The translations under genes and the position numbers were made by a program. DNA of 64,000 bases from Pseudarthrobacter oxydans (GTDB lineage: Bacteria; Actinomycetota; Actinomycetes; Actinomycetales; Micrococcaceae). This document shows positions 16,731 to 27,612 of the stretch, piece after piece. The notes under the pieces are model-generated. The model was not told the DNA's origin and made no database searches. It was given only the letters and a program-made list of their open reading frames with translations. The stretch covers positions 277,311-341,310 of the forward strand of contig NZ_JABTYH010000001.1 in NCBI RefSeq assembly GCF_013314975.1, written 5' to 3'. Position 1 is the stretch's first letter; every line of letters begins with the position of its first letter.

Positions 16731-17708
16731 GTGCGCTTCATCCTGCGCCGCCTGGGTTTCTACCTGATCGCCTTCTGGGCATCCATCACCCTGAATTTCC
16801 TGCTCCCCCGCTTCATGCCCGGGGACCCCGTCTCCCGCATGTTCGCCCGCTCCCAGGACAGAATGCAGCCCGAACAGATCGAGGCCCTGCGCAAGCTGCT
16901 GGGTGTTGACGACCGGCCCCTCTGGGAGCAGTACATGGGCTACATGACCAACATCTTCACCGGGCAGATGGGCGTCTCCATTTCCCGGTTCCCCACCCCG
17001 GTCACCGAGGTCATCTCGTCCCAGATCGGCTGGACTCTCCTGCTCGGCGGAACCGCACTGGTGATTGCCGCCGTCGTGGGCAACCTGCTGGGTGTCCTCG
17101 CCGCCTGGCGGCGCGGGGGCGCGGTCGACTCCGCGCTTCCGCCGCTGCTCGTGTTCATCGGCTCGTTCCCGTACTTCTGGCTCGCGATGGGCGCCCTGTA
17201 CCTTTTCGGCGTCGTACTGAACTGGTTCCCCATCCGCCACGCCTTCACCGCCGGCCTGGAGCCCGGGTTCACCTGGGGGTTCATCGGCGACGTCGGGGCC
17301 CACCTGGTGCTTCCGGCACTGACCATCGTACTGGTCTCCATCGGCGGCTGGATGCTGGGCATGCGGAACACCATGATCGCCACCAACTCCGAGGACTACA
17401 TCACCATGGCCGAAGCCAAGGGGCTCCGCCCAAGCCGCATCATGCTCCGCTATGCAGCCCGCAACGCCATGCTCCCGTCGGTCACAAGCTTCGGCATGGG
17501 ACTGGGGTTCGTGGTGGGCGGTGCGCTGCTCACCGAGGTCGTCTTCGCCTACCCCGGCGTCGGATACCAGCTCCTCAACGCCGTCCAGGGCCTCGACTAC
17601 CCGCTCATGCAGGGCCTGTTCCTGACCATCACCGCCGCCGTGCTGCTGGCCAACTTCCTGGTGGACATCCTCTACGTCCGCCTCGACCCGCGCGTGCGCA
17701 GTAACTAG
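16731..17708 (+). CDS. Oligopeptide-type ABC permease, DppB/OppB-like
   Basis: A 325-residue inner-membrane permease, started at a GTG after GGAGGG. The N-terminus (RRLGFYLIAFWASITLNFLL) is the typical first membrane helix of DppB-type proteins, followed by a large extracytoplasmic loop (RMFARSQDRMQPEQIEALR). The cytoplasmic EAA-type loop is at about 225-245 (TMAEAKGLRPSRIMLRYAARN). The C-terminal FLVDILYVRLDPRVR motif is standard. Longer in-frame starts upstream read through the repeat and are rejected. Confidence 0.92.
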   Translation: MRFILRRLGFYLIAFWASITLNFLLPRFMPGDPVSRMFARSQDRMQPEQIEALRKLLGVDDRPLWEQYMGYMTNIFTGQMGVSISRFPTPVTEVISSQIGWTLLLGGTALVIAAVVGNLLGVLAAWRRGGAVDSALPPLLVFIGSFPYFWLAMGALYLFGVVLNWFPIRHAFTAGLEPGFTWGFIGDVGAHLVLPALTIVLVSIGGWMLGMRNTMIATNSEDYITMAEAKGLRPSRIMLRYAARNAMLPSVTSFGMGLGFVVGGALLTEVVFAYPGVGYQLLNAVQGLDYPLMQGLFLTITAAVLLANFLVDILYVRLDPRVRSN

Positions 17709-17719
17709 AGGGAGCGATC

Positions 17720-18658
17720 ATGACAACCGCAATCCTGAAGCAAACCGGCACAACGGCCGCCAAAACCCCGGCGGCCCGCAAGCCCAACCGCAGCTTCGTC
17801 CACGGCATCCTCACCAACAAGAAGTCCCTGGCAGGCATGGCCGTGATGCTCGTCTTCATCGCACTGGCCCTGCTGGCACCGGTGCTTTTCCCCGGCGACC
17901 CGTCACGGATCACCGCCATGGCGTCGCTGGAACCGTCAGCCGAGCACTGGCTGGGAACTACAGCCAAGGGACAGGACGTGCTCGCCCTGACCGTCCACGG
18001 CTCCCGGAGTTCCCTCTTCGTGGGGCTCACCGTGGGCTTCGCGTCCACCTTCGTCGGCATCCTGGTGGGACTTGCCTCGGCGTACTTCGGCAAGTTCATC
18101 GACGAAGCGCTGTCCCTGGTAACCAACGTCTTCCTGCTCCTTCCCGGCCTGCCGCTGCTGGTCATCCTGGCCGCGTTCCTCCCTCCGGGGCTGGGCACTG
18201 TGATTCTTGTCCTCGTGGTCACCGGCTGGGCAGGCTCAGCACGCGTCCTGCGCTCACAGGCCCTGTCCATCCGCTCGAAGGACTTTGTGGCCGCGGCCGT
18301 GGTATCCGGCGAACGGGCCGGCCGGATCATGTTCCGCGAAATCCTGCCCAACATGGCCTCGATCGTGATGGGCACCCTGCTGGCCTGCGTCATCTACGGC
18401 GTCGGTGCCCAAGCAGGCCTGGAGTTCCTGGGCCTGGGCGACGCCGGTACGGTCTCGTGGGGCAACAACCTCTTCTGGGCAGGCAATGAAGGCGCCCTGC
18501 TGACCGGCAGCTGGTGGGTGTTCGTTCCCTCGGGCGTCTGCATCGCATTGGTCGCCTTCGCCCTGGCCCTCATCAACTACGCCGTGGACGAGGTCACCAA
18601 CCCGCGGCTGCGGAAGATCAAAACCCCGAAAGATACCGAAAGGAGCGCCTCCAAATGA
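17720..18658 (+). CDS. Oligopeptide-type ABC permease, DppC/OppC-like
   Basis: A 312-residue permease, eleven bases behind the DppB-like gene. It shows the DppC-type N-terminal helix (LTNKKSLAGMAVMLVFIALA), a HWLGTTAKGQDVLALTVHG segment (the family's HPLGTDxxGRD motif) and the EAA-like loop FVAAAVVSGERAGRIMFREILPN split across about 190-212. The C-terminus ends in YAVDEVTNPRLR. It overlaps the first ATPase gene by 4 bases, indicating translational coupling. Confidence 0.92.
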   Translation: MTTAILKQTGTTAAKTPAARKPNRSFVHGILTNKKSLAGMAVMLVFIALALLAPVLFPGDPSRITAMASLEPSAEHWLGTTAKGQDVLALTVHGSRSSLFVGLTVGFASTFVGILVGLASAYFGKFIDEALSLVTNVFLLLPGLPLLVILAAFLPPGLGTVILVLVVTGWAGSARVLRSQALSIRSKDFVAAAVVSGERAGRIMFREILPNMASIVMGTLLACVIYGVGAQAGLEFLGLGDAGTVSWGNNLFWAGNEGALLTGSWWVFVPSGVCIALVAFALALINYAVDEVTNPRLRKIKTPKDTERSASK

Positions 18659-19613
18659 CCATCTCCCAAGTGTCCTTCGGCTCCCACGAACCCGTCCTGG
18701 ACGTCAAGGACCTCACCGTCAAGTACATCGGCGACACCCGCTCCACCACCGCCGTAGACCGCGTGTCGTTCAGCATCGGCACCGGTGAGGTGTTCGGTCT
18801 CGCAGGGGAATCCGGCTGCGGAAAATCGACTATTGCCAACTCGATCATGCGGCTGCTCAAGGATCCCGCGAAAATCGCAGGTGGCAGCATTTCCTTTGGC
18901 GGCAAGGACGTCCTGGCCATGAGCCCGGAGGAGCTGCGGCGCTTCCGCTGGCAGGACGTGGCCATGGTGTTCCAGTCAGCCTTGAACTCACTCAACCCCG
19001 TGCTGACCATCGGCGAACAGATCGTGGACATCTTCACCACCCACGCCGGCTACTCCCGCAAGGAGTCCCTCCGGCGGGCCGGTGAACTGCTGGAACTGGT
19101 GAGGATAGACCCCGCACGCCTCAAGTCCTACCCGCACCAGCTCTCCGGCGGCATGCGGCAGCGGGCCGTGATAGCGATGGCCGTGGCGCTCAAGCCATCC
19201 CTCCTGATCCTGGACGAACCCACCACCGCGCTGGACGTGGTGGTGCAGCAGGAGATCATGGCCCAGATCAAAGACCTCCAGCGCGAGCTCGGCTTCTCTG
19301 TCCTCTTTATCACCCATGACATGTCACTCATGGTGGAACTCTCGCACCGCATGGCTGTCATGTACGGCGGCCGGATCGTGGAGACCGCCAGGGCCCAAGA
19401 CGTCTACACCAACCCCCGCCACCCCTATACCCAGGCGCTGATGGGCGCGTTCCCGCCGCTCACCGGCCCGCGGGTTCCGCTGACGGGACTGCCCGACGGC
19501 GTGAAGTTCCGGAACATCCCGGACCTCACCGAGGCGGCACCGGGCCACTTCGTGGCTCCGCTGGGTGCCGACGCTGCAGTGATTGATTCCGAAGACCTGG
19601 CAGGAGCCGCACG

Positions 19614-19617
<4 letters not shown>
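18655..19617 (+). CDS. Oligopeptide-type ABC ATPase, DppD/OppD-like
   Basis: A 320-residue ATP-binding subunit with Walker A GESGCGKST (about residues 54-62), Q-loop VFQS, signature LSGGMRQR, Walker B LLILDEPT and switch His in FITHD. The extended C-terminus with PRHPYTQALMGAFPPLTGPR is the oligopeptide-transporter ATPase extension, though the usual Cys-rich (4Fe-4S-like) tail is absent. The ATG overlaps the stop of the permease gene, and its own stop overlaps the next start. Confidence 0.93.
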
Positions 19618-20704
<1,087 letters not shown>

Positions 20705-20708
<4 letters not shown>

Positions 20709-22261
20709 CTGAACTGACCCACCCGCTCGCAACCGTGCCACAGGACGAATTGGTTGCACGGGCCGAAGCCGACGCGCTCCGGCCACGGTTCCATTTCGTC
20801 TCACCGGCCGGTTGGCTCAACGATCCCAACGGCGTCAGCCAATGGAACGGCACGTACCACCTCTTCTACCAGTACAACCCGGAGGGCGCCTTCCACCACC
20901 GCATCCAGTGGGGCCACGCCACCAGCACGGACCTCGTGACCTGGACGGATCAGCCCGTTGCCTTGGAACCGTCTGCAGGACCGGACGCCGACGGCTGCTG
21001 GTCGGGGGTCCTGGTGAACGACGGCGGCACGCCTACCTTGGTGTATTCGGGGCGCTTCGAGGACAGGGAGCTGCCCTGTATCGCCGTAGGATCGCCGGAC
21101 CTTCTGAACTGGACCAAGGACCCCGCCAATCCCGTGATCGCAGCGCCGCCGGCTGGTGTAGACGTCACGGCGTACCGTGATCACTGCGTCTGGCGTGAAG
21201 GAACGAAGTGGCGGCAGTTGGTGGGTTCGGGCATCCGCCAGCGCGGCGGTACGGCGTTCCTGTACGAGTCAGCGGACCTGCGGCGATGGGACTACATCGG
21301 GCCGCTGTTCATCGGCGATGCCTCGCAGGGCGACCCTGCGGACACTGACTGGACGGGGACCATGTGGGAATGCGTGGACCTTTTCCGGGCGGGCCACGGT
21401 TCGCTGGGGTCTGCACCTTCTAACGCCTCACCGGATGTGCTGGTCTTCTCCGCCTGGAACGACGGCGACACCCACCACCCGCTGTACTGGACCGGCCGAT
21501 ACGCCGGGGACAGCTTCGAGCCCGTGGCCCTGCACCGGCTCGACTACGGAGGCCGCTTCTTCTACGCCCCGCAATCATTCGAGGACGAGTCCGGCCGGCG
21601 CGTCATGTTCGGCTGGATGCAGGAGGGCCGAAGCGATGCTGCGATGGTGGAGGCCGGCTGGTCAGGGGTGATGAGCCTGCCGCGAACCGTCACGGCGTCG
21701 GAGGACGGTACCCTCCGCTTCGCACCCGTACCGGAAATCAAAAAGCTGCGCCGTGAGCACGTAGGTTTGTGCGGGCTTGTGTTAGGCGGTGCCCTGGTGC
21801 CCCAGGAAACCGGCGTGTCAGGCCAGCAACTCGACCTCGAGCTGCACCTCGAGCTGGCACCGGGCGCTCTGCTGCGGCTTGGTGTCCTGGGCTCTAATGG
21901 CGGGAGCACCTCGGACGGACCCGCCGAGGAAACGGTCATCGAGCTGCGAAGGGCGGATGACGGCGGCAACAATGGCACGCTCCGCCTGGACCGCACCCAG
22001 AGCAGCCTTGATCCAACCGTTGATGTGGAGGACAAGTCAGGGCCCGTCCCCATGCCCGGGGGACGGGTGCACCTGCGCGTCATCCTGGACCGGTCCGCCG
22101 TCGAAATTTTTGCGAACGGTATAGCGCTCACCGCCCGCATCTACCCCACCCTCGGCGGGGAAAACGTCAGCCTGGCTGCCGAAGGCACGGCAAAGGTGCT
22201 GTCTCTCGACGCATGGACCATGGCCGACATTTTTGACGGTACCCGGAGCCTCTTCCCCTGA
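20705..22261 (+). CDS. GH32 beta-fructosidase, coupled to the family-5 importer
   Basis: A 518-residue GH32 enzyme. Motifs: WLNDPNG with nucleophile D40, YRDHCVW (variant of FRDP) with D159, and WECVD (variant of WECPD) with acid/base E222. The C-terminal beta-sandwich contains DRSAVEIFANG. No signal peptide is seen. The variant second and third motifs set it apart from the first GH32 and suggest a different fructan linkage or chain length. It is translationally coupled to the DppF-like gene, so its substrate should be what that importer delivers. Confidence 0.92.
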
Positions 22262-22313
22262 ACGGGGAGCGGCAGATCAACACCACCGGAGGCGGAACCA
22301 GTCCCCGATCGGT

Positions 22314-22450
22314 CCCTCGGCAGGACGGCTCACCCTCCGCGTCCTCGTGGACCTCACGAGCGTGGAGATGTTCCTCGGAGACGGACGGGTGGTGCACCCG
22401 CACCGGGTATTCCCCCTCAAAGGGGACAGCGGAATCCCTCTGCGCCCGCG
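22314..22450 (+). pseudogene. Remnant of a third GH32 gene (C-terminal strand)
   Basis: About 42 codons in one frame read GRLTLRVLVDLTSVEMFLGD and then VVHPHRVFPLKGDSGI, the C-terminal sandwich of GH32 enzymes (compare DRSAVEIFANG in the intact gene upstream). There is no start or catalytic part. After about 22450 the frame is antisense to the transglycosylase gene. This is the tail of a deleted fructosidase gene. Confidence 0.6.
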
Positions 22451-22461
22451 AAACTACAAGC

Positions 22462-23211
22462 TCATCCTGCGGCGCCAGTGCTGGCGGCGTATGCAGCGGC
22501 CTGGTCACGCACTTTCCGGATGTAGGCGTCGGATTGGTTGTAGGCGTAAATGGCGCTGGTCCATCCGGCCGCCGTCGTGAGGTCGCGTCCGCCGGCGCAC
22601 AGATAGGACGCCGCGCTGAGGGCGGCATCGTCGATGTTGAATGGATCCGCCGTTCCATCGGCGTTCCCGTCCCGCCCGACGATCTGCCAGGTGGACGGAA
22701 TGAACTGCATCGGTCCCACCGCACGGTCCCAGCGGGGATCCCCGTCAAAGGCACCTCCGTCCGTGTCGGCGATGGCGGCGAATCCGGCACCGTTGAGAGC
22801 CGGGCCCACAACAGGGCGGCTCCCTCGACCTGCCTCGGTGAGTCTTCCGCCGCCGTATGTTCCGTGGGCTGTTTCGACGGAGCCAACGCCCGCCAGGGTG
22901 TTCCATCCGATCCCGCAGGCCGGCACGGTGGCATTCACAGTGACAGCCGCCGCAACATACGCCCGCAGCGCGCGTTCCGGGATCCCGGTCTGCCCGGCAG
23001 CCCAGGCCACCCAGTCGGCGTCCGGGTTTCTGGTGATGTTCACTGCGGCGGTCATACCCGAGGACGCCATATCGAGCTCGGCCTCCGCTCGCGGCGGCGG
23101 AGAAAAGGCACGGCCGGCGTCCGCGGCGGGTTGCCCAAGCCCCCAGAACAAGGACGCGGTGGTGACACAAACCGCAAACAGGATGACGACGAGGCGTCTG
23201 AGACCGAGCAC
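22462..23211 (-). CDS. Lytic murein transglycosylase (MltB-like), secreted or anchored
   Basis: A 249-residue peptidoglycan lyase. An N-terminal hydrophobic segment (about residues 5-24) serves as signal or membrane anchor. The SLT_2-type core begins near 63, with the catalytic Glu in GVGSVETAHGTYGG (E113), then AVGPMQFIPSTW and the C-terminal YNQSDAYIRKVRDQA. It presumably cleaves glycan strands during growth. It starts at a GTG. It stands alone between the GH32 remnant and a possible small gene on the other strand. Confidence 0.88.
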   Translation of the reverse strand: MLGLRRLVVILFAVCVTTASLFWGLGQPAADAGRAFSPPPRAEAELDMASSGMTAAVNITRNPDADWVAWAAGQTGIPERALRAYVAAAVTVNATVPACGIGWNTLAGVGSVETAHGTYGGGRLTEAGRGSRPVVGPALNGAGFAAIADTDGGAFDGDPRWDRAVGPMQFIPSTWQIVGRDGNADGTADPFNIDDAALSAASYLCAGGRDLTTAAGWTSAIYAYNQSDAYIRKVRDQAAAYAASTGAAG

Positions 23212-23468
23212 CGACTAATCAAACCATCCAAAGCCTTCCATCTTTGACAACGGGCTCCGCCGGGACACGTTCATTCCTCCTCGGTTGCTCGCGGCACCAT
23301 CGATCCTTTGAAGGGGAAAAGCTTCTGTCAGCCCTACGTGCGGAACCCCACGAAGTGCCAGCTCAAGATCGACACAAGAGATGCCGAGGATTGGTCGAAT
23401 CGCTTCCCCCACTTCCTCCTGGCTTCCTAGAGTGTTCCCAAGGCACAACGACTACGTCTGGGGGACGT
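23212..23468. other. Intergenic region, no convincing gene
   Basis: This is the divergent space between the transglycosylase and the possible small gene at 23469. It probably holds the transglycosylase promoter. No clear palindrome, RNA gene or terminator was found. Confidence 0.4.
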
Positions 23469-23666
23469 ATGAGCTCGAGTAACATTCCGTCTGTGGAGGA
23501 CGCACGAGCCACGCAGGCTCCCGTGCCGGCTCCGCCCATCAAACCCTTGGTCGCACCGCGCGCAGTGCAGCAGGCTTCCACCTGCAAGGGCCGGGAACAC
23601 GAGGTGCAACGGCTCATTCGCGACCTTGCCGCCCTCGCCGCCAGTCGTCGCGGGAGCGCAGCATGA
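23469..23666 (+). CDS. Possible small hypothetical protein (65 aa)
   Basis: The ATG at 23469 follows TGGGGGACGT, a fair ribosome-binding site. The product is Pro/Ala-rich in its first half (APVPAPPIKPLVAPRAV) and ends in a short basic helix (REHEVQRLIRDLAALAASR). No family is recognised. It could be a chance open frame. Confidence 0.3.
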   Translation: MSSSNIPSVEDARATQAPVPAPPIKPLVAPRAVQQASTCKGREHEVQRLIRDLAALAASRRGSAA

Positions 23667-23792
23667 CCGCCGCCCGTCCATACATCCTTGGACTACCACT
23701 CAGACGCTCCACTCGGTACTGACCCGGACAGGTACAGTCCCACCCTGCGCAAGCGTCACCAGACTGCAAAGCAGGCGTCCAGCCTTCCGTTC

Positions 23793-24521
23793 CTAGTCGT
23801 CGATGGCTTTCCGGTCGATGGACTTCAGCGCGGCGAGCCGTGCTTCCACTTCGGTCTGCTCACCGAGGTCTTCCAGGGAGGCGAACTGGGCATCCAGGGA
23901 TGAGGCGGCGAGTTCCTGCTGGCCGCGGACCGTGGCTTCCTGGCGGCGGATGCGCTCCTCGTACCGGCCAATGGCCGACGTCGGGTCGCCAGCGTCCAGG
24001 GACTTGAGCGCATCATGGACCTGGGACTGGGCGGCCGCCGTCCGGGACCGGGCCACCAGTTCATTGCGCTTGGCGGTCAGTTCGTGCAGCTTGCCCTTCA
24101 TCTGGTCGAGCCCGCCCTTGAGCTTGTCGACGATCTCGTTCTGCGCGGCCAGGCCCGGCTCCTGGCCCTTGGCCGTCGACTCGGCGGTCATCTGCCGCTG
24201 AAGAGCGAGCCTGGCCAGGGCATCAAACTTGTCGGCATCCACACCGTTCCCGGCGGCCCGGAACTCATCAGCTTTGCGGGACGCGGCGATGGCCTTGTTG
24301 CCCCAGGTGTTGGCGTCGTTCACGGCCCGCCTGTAGTCCTCTTCGGCCATGCGGACATTGCCGATGGTCTGCGCGACGGCGGCTTCGGCTTCGCGGATGT
24401 TGGCCGAGTAGTCCCGGACCATCTGGTCCAGCATCTTCTGCGGGTCTTCCGCGGATTCCAGGAGGGCGTTGATGTTGGCCTTGGCGAGCTGGGCAACGCG
24501 GGCGAAAATACTCTGCTTCAC
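23793..24521 (-). CDS. pspA: PspA/IM30 (phage shock) family membrane-stress protein
   Basis: A 242-residue, almost wholly helical protein. The amphipathic N-terminus (MKQSIFARVAQLAKANINALL) and the DPQKMLDQMVRDYSANI segment are diagnostic. Long coiled-coil regions follow (REAEAAVAQTIGNV..., GLDQMKGKLHELTAKRNELVAR). Proteins of this family form ESCRT-III-like scaffolds on stressed cytoplasmic membranes. It starts at a GTG and has no obvious PspB/C partners nearby. Confidence 0.93.
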   Translation of the reverse strand: MKQSIFARVAQLAKANINALLESAEDPQKMLDQMVRDYSANIREAEAAVAQTIGNVRMAEEDYRRAVNDANTWGNKAIAASRKADEFRAAGNGVDADKFDALARLALQRQMTAESTAKGQEPGLAAQNEIVDKLKGGLDQMKGKLHELTAKRNELVARSRTAAAQSQVHDALKSLDAGDPTSAIGRYEERIRRQEATVRGQQELAASSLDAQFASLEDLGEQTEVEARLAALKSIDRKAIDD

Positions 24522-24715
24522 GACGGTCTTTCTATCGGTGGTGGAATTCGAATTTTATGTGTACGGCAGCCTGGCGGGCCAACAGCGGGAGACACGCACC
24601 TGTCACCTCGCCGCGTACGAACCCGTAGCCGTGCAGACCAGCGCCATCGAGGCGAGGACGAGCAGGTTCCACGCGATGGTTCAAGCCCACCGGCGGCTTC
24701 CTTCAGGCGTCGCCC

Positions 24716-25312
24716 TCACTCGCCTGCTTCTTCCGGGACGACCATCACGGTTTGCTCCCCGCAAGTTAGTTGGAGCTCTCCGCCGCCAGCACTCTCCAAC
24801 CGGCACTCCTGGTCTTTGACCCGGGGCCAGCCGGAGATTTCGGGGGCGTCGCGGACCCGCTTGTAGTGGTACTCGTCGTGCTGCGTGTACAAGACGACGC
24901 TATCGCCGTCGAAGCCGTCCTGGGTCACGAGTACGGAGGTTCCGTCCGCGGCCACGAACTTCATGGTGTCACCGGTCCCGAACGCTCCAAGGCCTGCGAA
25001 GAGAAGCGTGAGGCCGAAGTACGGCACGACGGCCGCTGCGGCTACCCCAAGGGTCCACCCGACGGTGCGTCGAGGGACCCTCTTCGGAAGGCGGCCTATC
25101 AGTGCCGGGAGCAGGAGCAACAGCCCAACGGCGCCGGTCAGGATCGCAATGACCAGGAGCCAGGAGGCGATGGAATCCGCAGGTATCCCGATGTAGAGGA
25201 GGAGCCTCTCCCGGGCGGCTGCCCGGTATGCGCCATAAATGGCCTGGTACGCCCAAGCACAGAGGGCCGCCGCGATGATGAGGCCGGTCCCCCCGATTTC
25301 TCGGCGCTTCAT
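24716..25312 (-). CDS. Membrane protein of unknown function (198 aa)
   Basis: Membrane segments lie at about residues 9-28, 45-66 and 82-106, then a soluble beta-rich C-terminal half with two Cys (QECRLES, QLTCGEQ) likely outside the cell. No family is recognised. The ATG overlaps the stop of the preceding gene (ATGA), so it is co-translated with the other small membrane protein. Confidence 0.7.
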   Translation of the reverse strand: MKRREIGGTGLIIAAALCAWAYQAIYGAYRAAARERLLLYIGIPADSIASWLLVIAILTGAVGLLLLLPALIGRLPKRVPRRTVGWTLGVAAAAVVPYFGLTLLFAGLGAFGTGDTMKFVAADGTSVLVTQDGFDGDSVVLYTQHDEYHYKRVRDAPEISGWPRVKDQECRLESAGGGELQLTCGEQTVMVVPEEAGE

Positions 25313-25758
25313 GGATAGGGGACTTCCGCCTCGGACGCGTGCGCGTCTTTGCGGATGGACCAACGCCCGATCGCCGAGGCCGCACCGACGGTCCCCCATA
25401 TCCCCAGCCACCCGGGGTGCCAGCCGAAGCCGCCCAGTCCGGCCACGGCCCAGAAGGCCAGGGTCGGCACCACGAAGAACGCCGCTATGTGGATCCACTG
25501 CTGCCGGACCGGGCGCAGCAGGTAAGCCAGCACCCACCCCAGGGGCGCCGCGAACACCAGTGCAATCCCGTAGCCATAGAAAGCAAGAGACAGCCCTGCA
25601 CCCCACAGATACCCGGCATCCGACCCCTGCCGCACCGTTGGTGCACCAAAAACGAAGAGGGCAACGATGAGCATGACGCCCACCCAGAGCGTGGTGGCGA
25701 TCAGCCAGCCCTTGATGAACGAGGAGGCGTCGAGGATAACCCGCTGCTGTCCGCTCAT
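25309..25758 (-). CDS. Small integral membrane protein (149 aa)
   Basis: Four hydrophobic segments (about residues 17-40, 50-76, 88-108 and 112-130) and a charged C-terminal tail. Not recognised. The start chosen is the ATG at 25758, eight bases after the stop of the 86-residue gene upstream; a longer frame to 26130 overlaps that gene and is rejected. Three small genes in a row (26027 to 24716) form one operon. Confidence 0.65.
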   Translation of the reverse strand: MSGQQRVILDASSFIKGWLIATTLWVGVMLIVALFVFGAPTVRQGSDAGYLWGAGLSLAFYGYGIALVFAAPLGWVLAYLLRPVRQQWIHIAAFFVVPTLAFWAVAGLGGFGWHPGWLGIWGTVGAASAIGRWSIRKDAHASEAEVPYP

Positions 25759-25766
25759 CCCCCAGC

Positions 25767-26027
25767 TCACTTCGCGGCGGCGTCTTTGCGGCGGAAGGTC
25801 CCCGCGACGGAGAGCTTCCTGCCGTACTCGGTGGGCCGGCGCCGGAAGAGGCGCACGTCCGGGCGCTGGACCAGGAGGGCCCGCAGCGTCGTCGTCGTTC
25901 CTGACCTGTTGCCGCACATCAACGCGAAGGAAAAGGACAGGTCTTTGGTGACCGTGGTCTCCCCTGAGTTTGTCCGCAAATTTCGAATGTGCACAAGCGG
26001 CTCCCCGGCCGCGTCCCCCAACGTCAT
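25767..26027 (-). CDS. Hypothetical protein (86 aa)
   Basis: Short basic protein with no recognised domain (contains TKDLSFSFALMCGNRSGTTTT and an Arg-rich second half). Support comes mainly from position: it ends eight bases before the next gene on the same strand. It could be a remnant of a longer gene. Confidence 0.4.
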   Translation of the reverse strand: MTLGDAAGEPLVHIRNLRTNSGETTVTKDLSFSFALMCGNRSGTTTTLRALLVQRPDVRLFRRRPTEYGRKLSVAGTFRRKDAAAK

Positions 26028-26036
26028 GCTGCCAGC

Positions 26037-26672
26037 CTATATGTCGCCGTGGCCGGCGGCGCCGAAGTGCCCGGGCCAGTCCTTCGCCCGGATGCGGCGG
26101 AGTTCCTGAATCGGACCGAGCGTCCCCCACTCATTACGCCCGAGCCGGGACAGGGGTTCCAACAGGTCGATCTGCGGATGGTCACCGTCGAGCACACTTG
26201 CAGACACGACCGCGTAGACCACCCTGCCAAACACCAGCGTGCAGTTACCCAACTCCAGGAAGCTGTGCAATTGGCACTCCAGTGCCACCGGCGAATCCTT
26301 CACCCGTGGGGGACCTACCACGGTGCTCGATTCCCGGGACAGCCCCACTGCATCAAACTCGCTCACAGCCGCCGGAAAGTCCGTCCCTGTGGCATTGACC
26401 TCTTCAAACAGCGAAGCCGGGGTGAGATTCACGACGAACTCACCCCGCGCCTGGATGTTGCGCAACGAATCCTTCTCACCCACTGAGGTGAATTGAACAA
26501 TGGGCGGATCCACGGACGCTACGGTGTAGAACGAATGCGGCGCAAGATTGTCCACGCCGTCCACCGATGTAGTGGACACCCAAGCGATTGGTCTCGGAAC
26601 AACCACCGCCGTCAGCAACTGATAAAAATCTTTCGACGACATCTGTGCCGGATCAAAATCCTTCCGCTCCAC
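26037..26672 (-). CDS. Flavin reductase-like (FMN-binding split barrel) protein
   Basis: A 211-residue protein of the flavin reductase-like/flavoredoxin group. The N-terminal half carries VVPRPIAWVST and the NLAPHSFYTVASVDPPIVQF flavin-binding strand region; NIQARGEFVVNL follows near residue 80. It starts at a GTG (26672) 23 bases after the HMG-CoA-lyase-like gene. It is the last gene of the IclR-CoA-transferase-lyase series, so it may supply reduced flavin or act on a pathway intermediate. The exact reaction is unknown. Confidence 0.82.
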   Translation of the reverse strand: MERKDFDPAQMSSKDFYQLLTAVVVPRPIAWVSTTSVDGVDNLAPHSFYTVASVDPPIVQFTSVGEKDSLRNIQARGEFVVNLTPASLFEEVNATGTDFPAAVSEFDAVGLSRESSTVVGPPRVKDSPVALECQLHSFLELGNCTLVFGRVVYAVVSASVLDGDHPQIDLLEPLSRLGRNEWGTLGPIQELRRIRAKDWPGHFGAAGHGDI

Positions 26673-26694
26673 GTACCCACCTGCTCTCTGCGCC

Positions 26695-27612
26695 CTACGC
26701 TGCCGCGGGGAACACGCCTGCCCCCGCCAGGCCGGAACGAGGCTTCGTACCGACCAGGCCGCAAATCCAGCGGCCCAGTTCCGTTGCCTTCTGCACGTCG
26801 ATGCCCGTGTGGAACCCGGCACGCCCTAGCATCCAGGCAAGGTCCTCAGTTGAAATGTTTCCCGCTGCTCCGGGGGCGAAAGGGCATCCCCCGAGACCTC
26901 CGACGCTGCTGTCGAACACGTCTACGCCCGATGCCATTGCCGCATAAGTGTTGGCCAGCGCGGTGTGGCGGGTCTCGTGAAGGTGCGCCCTCAACTGCAG
27001 GTCGGTTTCCTCGCGCAGCCTCGCGAACGCCGCGCCCACCTGCCACGGCACGGCGCAACCGATCGTATCCGCCAATGCCACCTCCGCAAGGTCCGCGCGG
27101 CCCATTGCACTGCGGACCACCTCAAGGGTCTGTTCGATGGGAACGTCACCCTGGTAAGGGCAGCCAAAAGCGACAGCCGCTGTGACACTGAGAGGGATGG
27201 ATGCCGAGGCAGCGATGTCCGAAACTTCCCCCAGGGCCGTGAGCGCCGCAGCAACAGTGGTGTTCTGGTTGGCTGCCGCGAACGCGTCGGTCACCGGGAG
27301 CACATAGTTCATCTCATCCACGCCGGCGTCAACGGCGCGGAGGGCACCCCTGGTGTTCAGCACCAGGCCGATATAGCTCACGGCGTCGGTGTGCGGGACG
27401 GCCGCCATCACGGCGTCGGCATCGGCCATCTGCGGAACCGCTTTGGGATTCACAAAGCTGACGGCTTCGATCCGCTGCGCACCCAACCGGATCAGCCCTT
27501 CGATGAGCCGGACCTTGTCTTCTGTACTTACGGGGGTCTTCTCATTCTGCAGACCGTCGCGCGGGCTGACGTCCACGATTGACACCGGCTTGGTTACCTG
27601 GGCAAAAGCCAT
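26695..27612 (-). CDS. Hydroxymethylglutaryl-CoA lyase family enzyme
   Basis: A 305-residue TIM-barrel lyase. It has the N-terminal SPRDGLQNE motif, a central HLHETRHTALAN metal-binding segment (usually HCHDTYGQALAN in true HMG-CoA lyases) and the C-terminal active-site Cys in GLGGCPFAPGAAGN. The family splits 3-hydroxy-3-methylglutaryl-CoA or similar tertiary 3-hydroxyacyl-CoAs into acetyl-CoA and an oxo acid. Its start overlaps the stop of the CoA-transferase gene, so the two probably act in sequence: activation, then cleavage. Leucine breakdown genes are not nearby, so a dedicated dicarboxylate pathway is more likely. Confidence 0.9.
   Translation of the reverse strand: MAFAQVTKPVSIVDVSPRDGLQNEKTPVSTEDKVRLIEGLIRLGAQRIEAVSFVNPKAVPQMADADAVMAAVPHTDAVSYIGLVLNTRGALRAVDAGVDEMNYVLPVTDAFAAANQNTTVAAALTALGEVSDIAASASIPLSVTAAVAFGCPYQGDVPIEQTLEVVRSAMGRADLAEVALADTIGCAVPWQVGAAFARLREETDLQLRAHLHETRHTALANTYAAMASGVDVFDSSVGGLGGCPFAPGAAGNISTEDLAWMLGRAGFHTGIDVQKATELGRWICGLVGTKPRSGLAGAGVFPAAA

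Noticed and set aside
23740..23790. tRNA-Cys-like CTGCAAAGCAG stretch
   Set aside because: No T-loop or acceptor stem can be paired around it.
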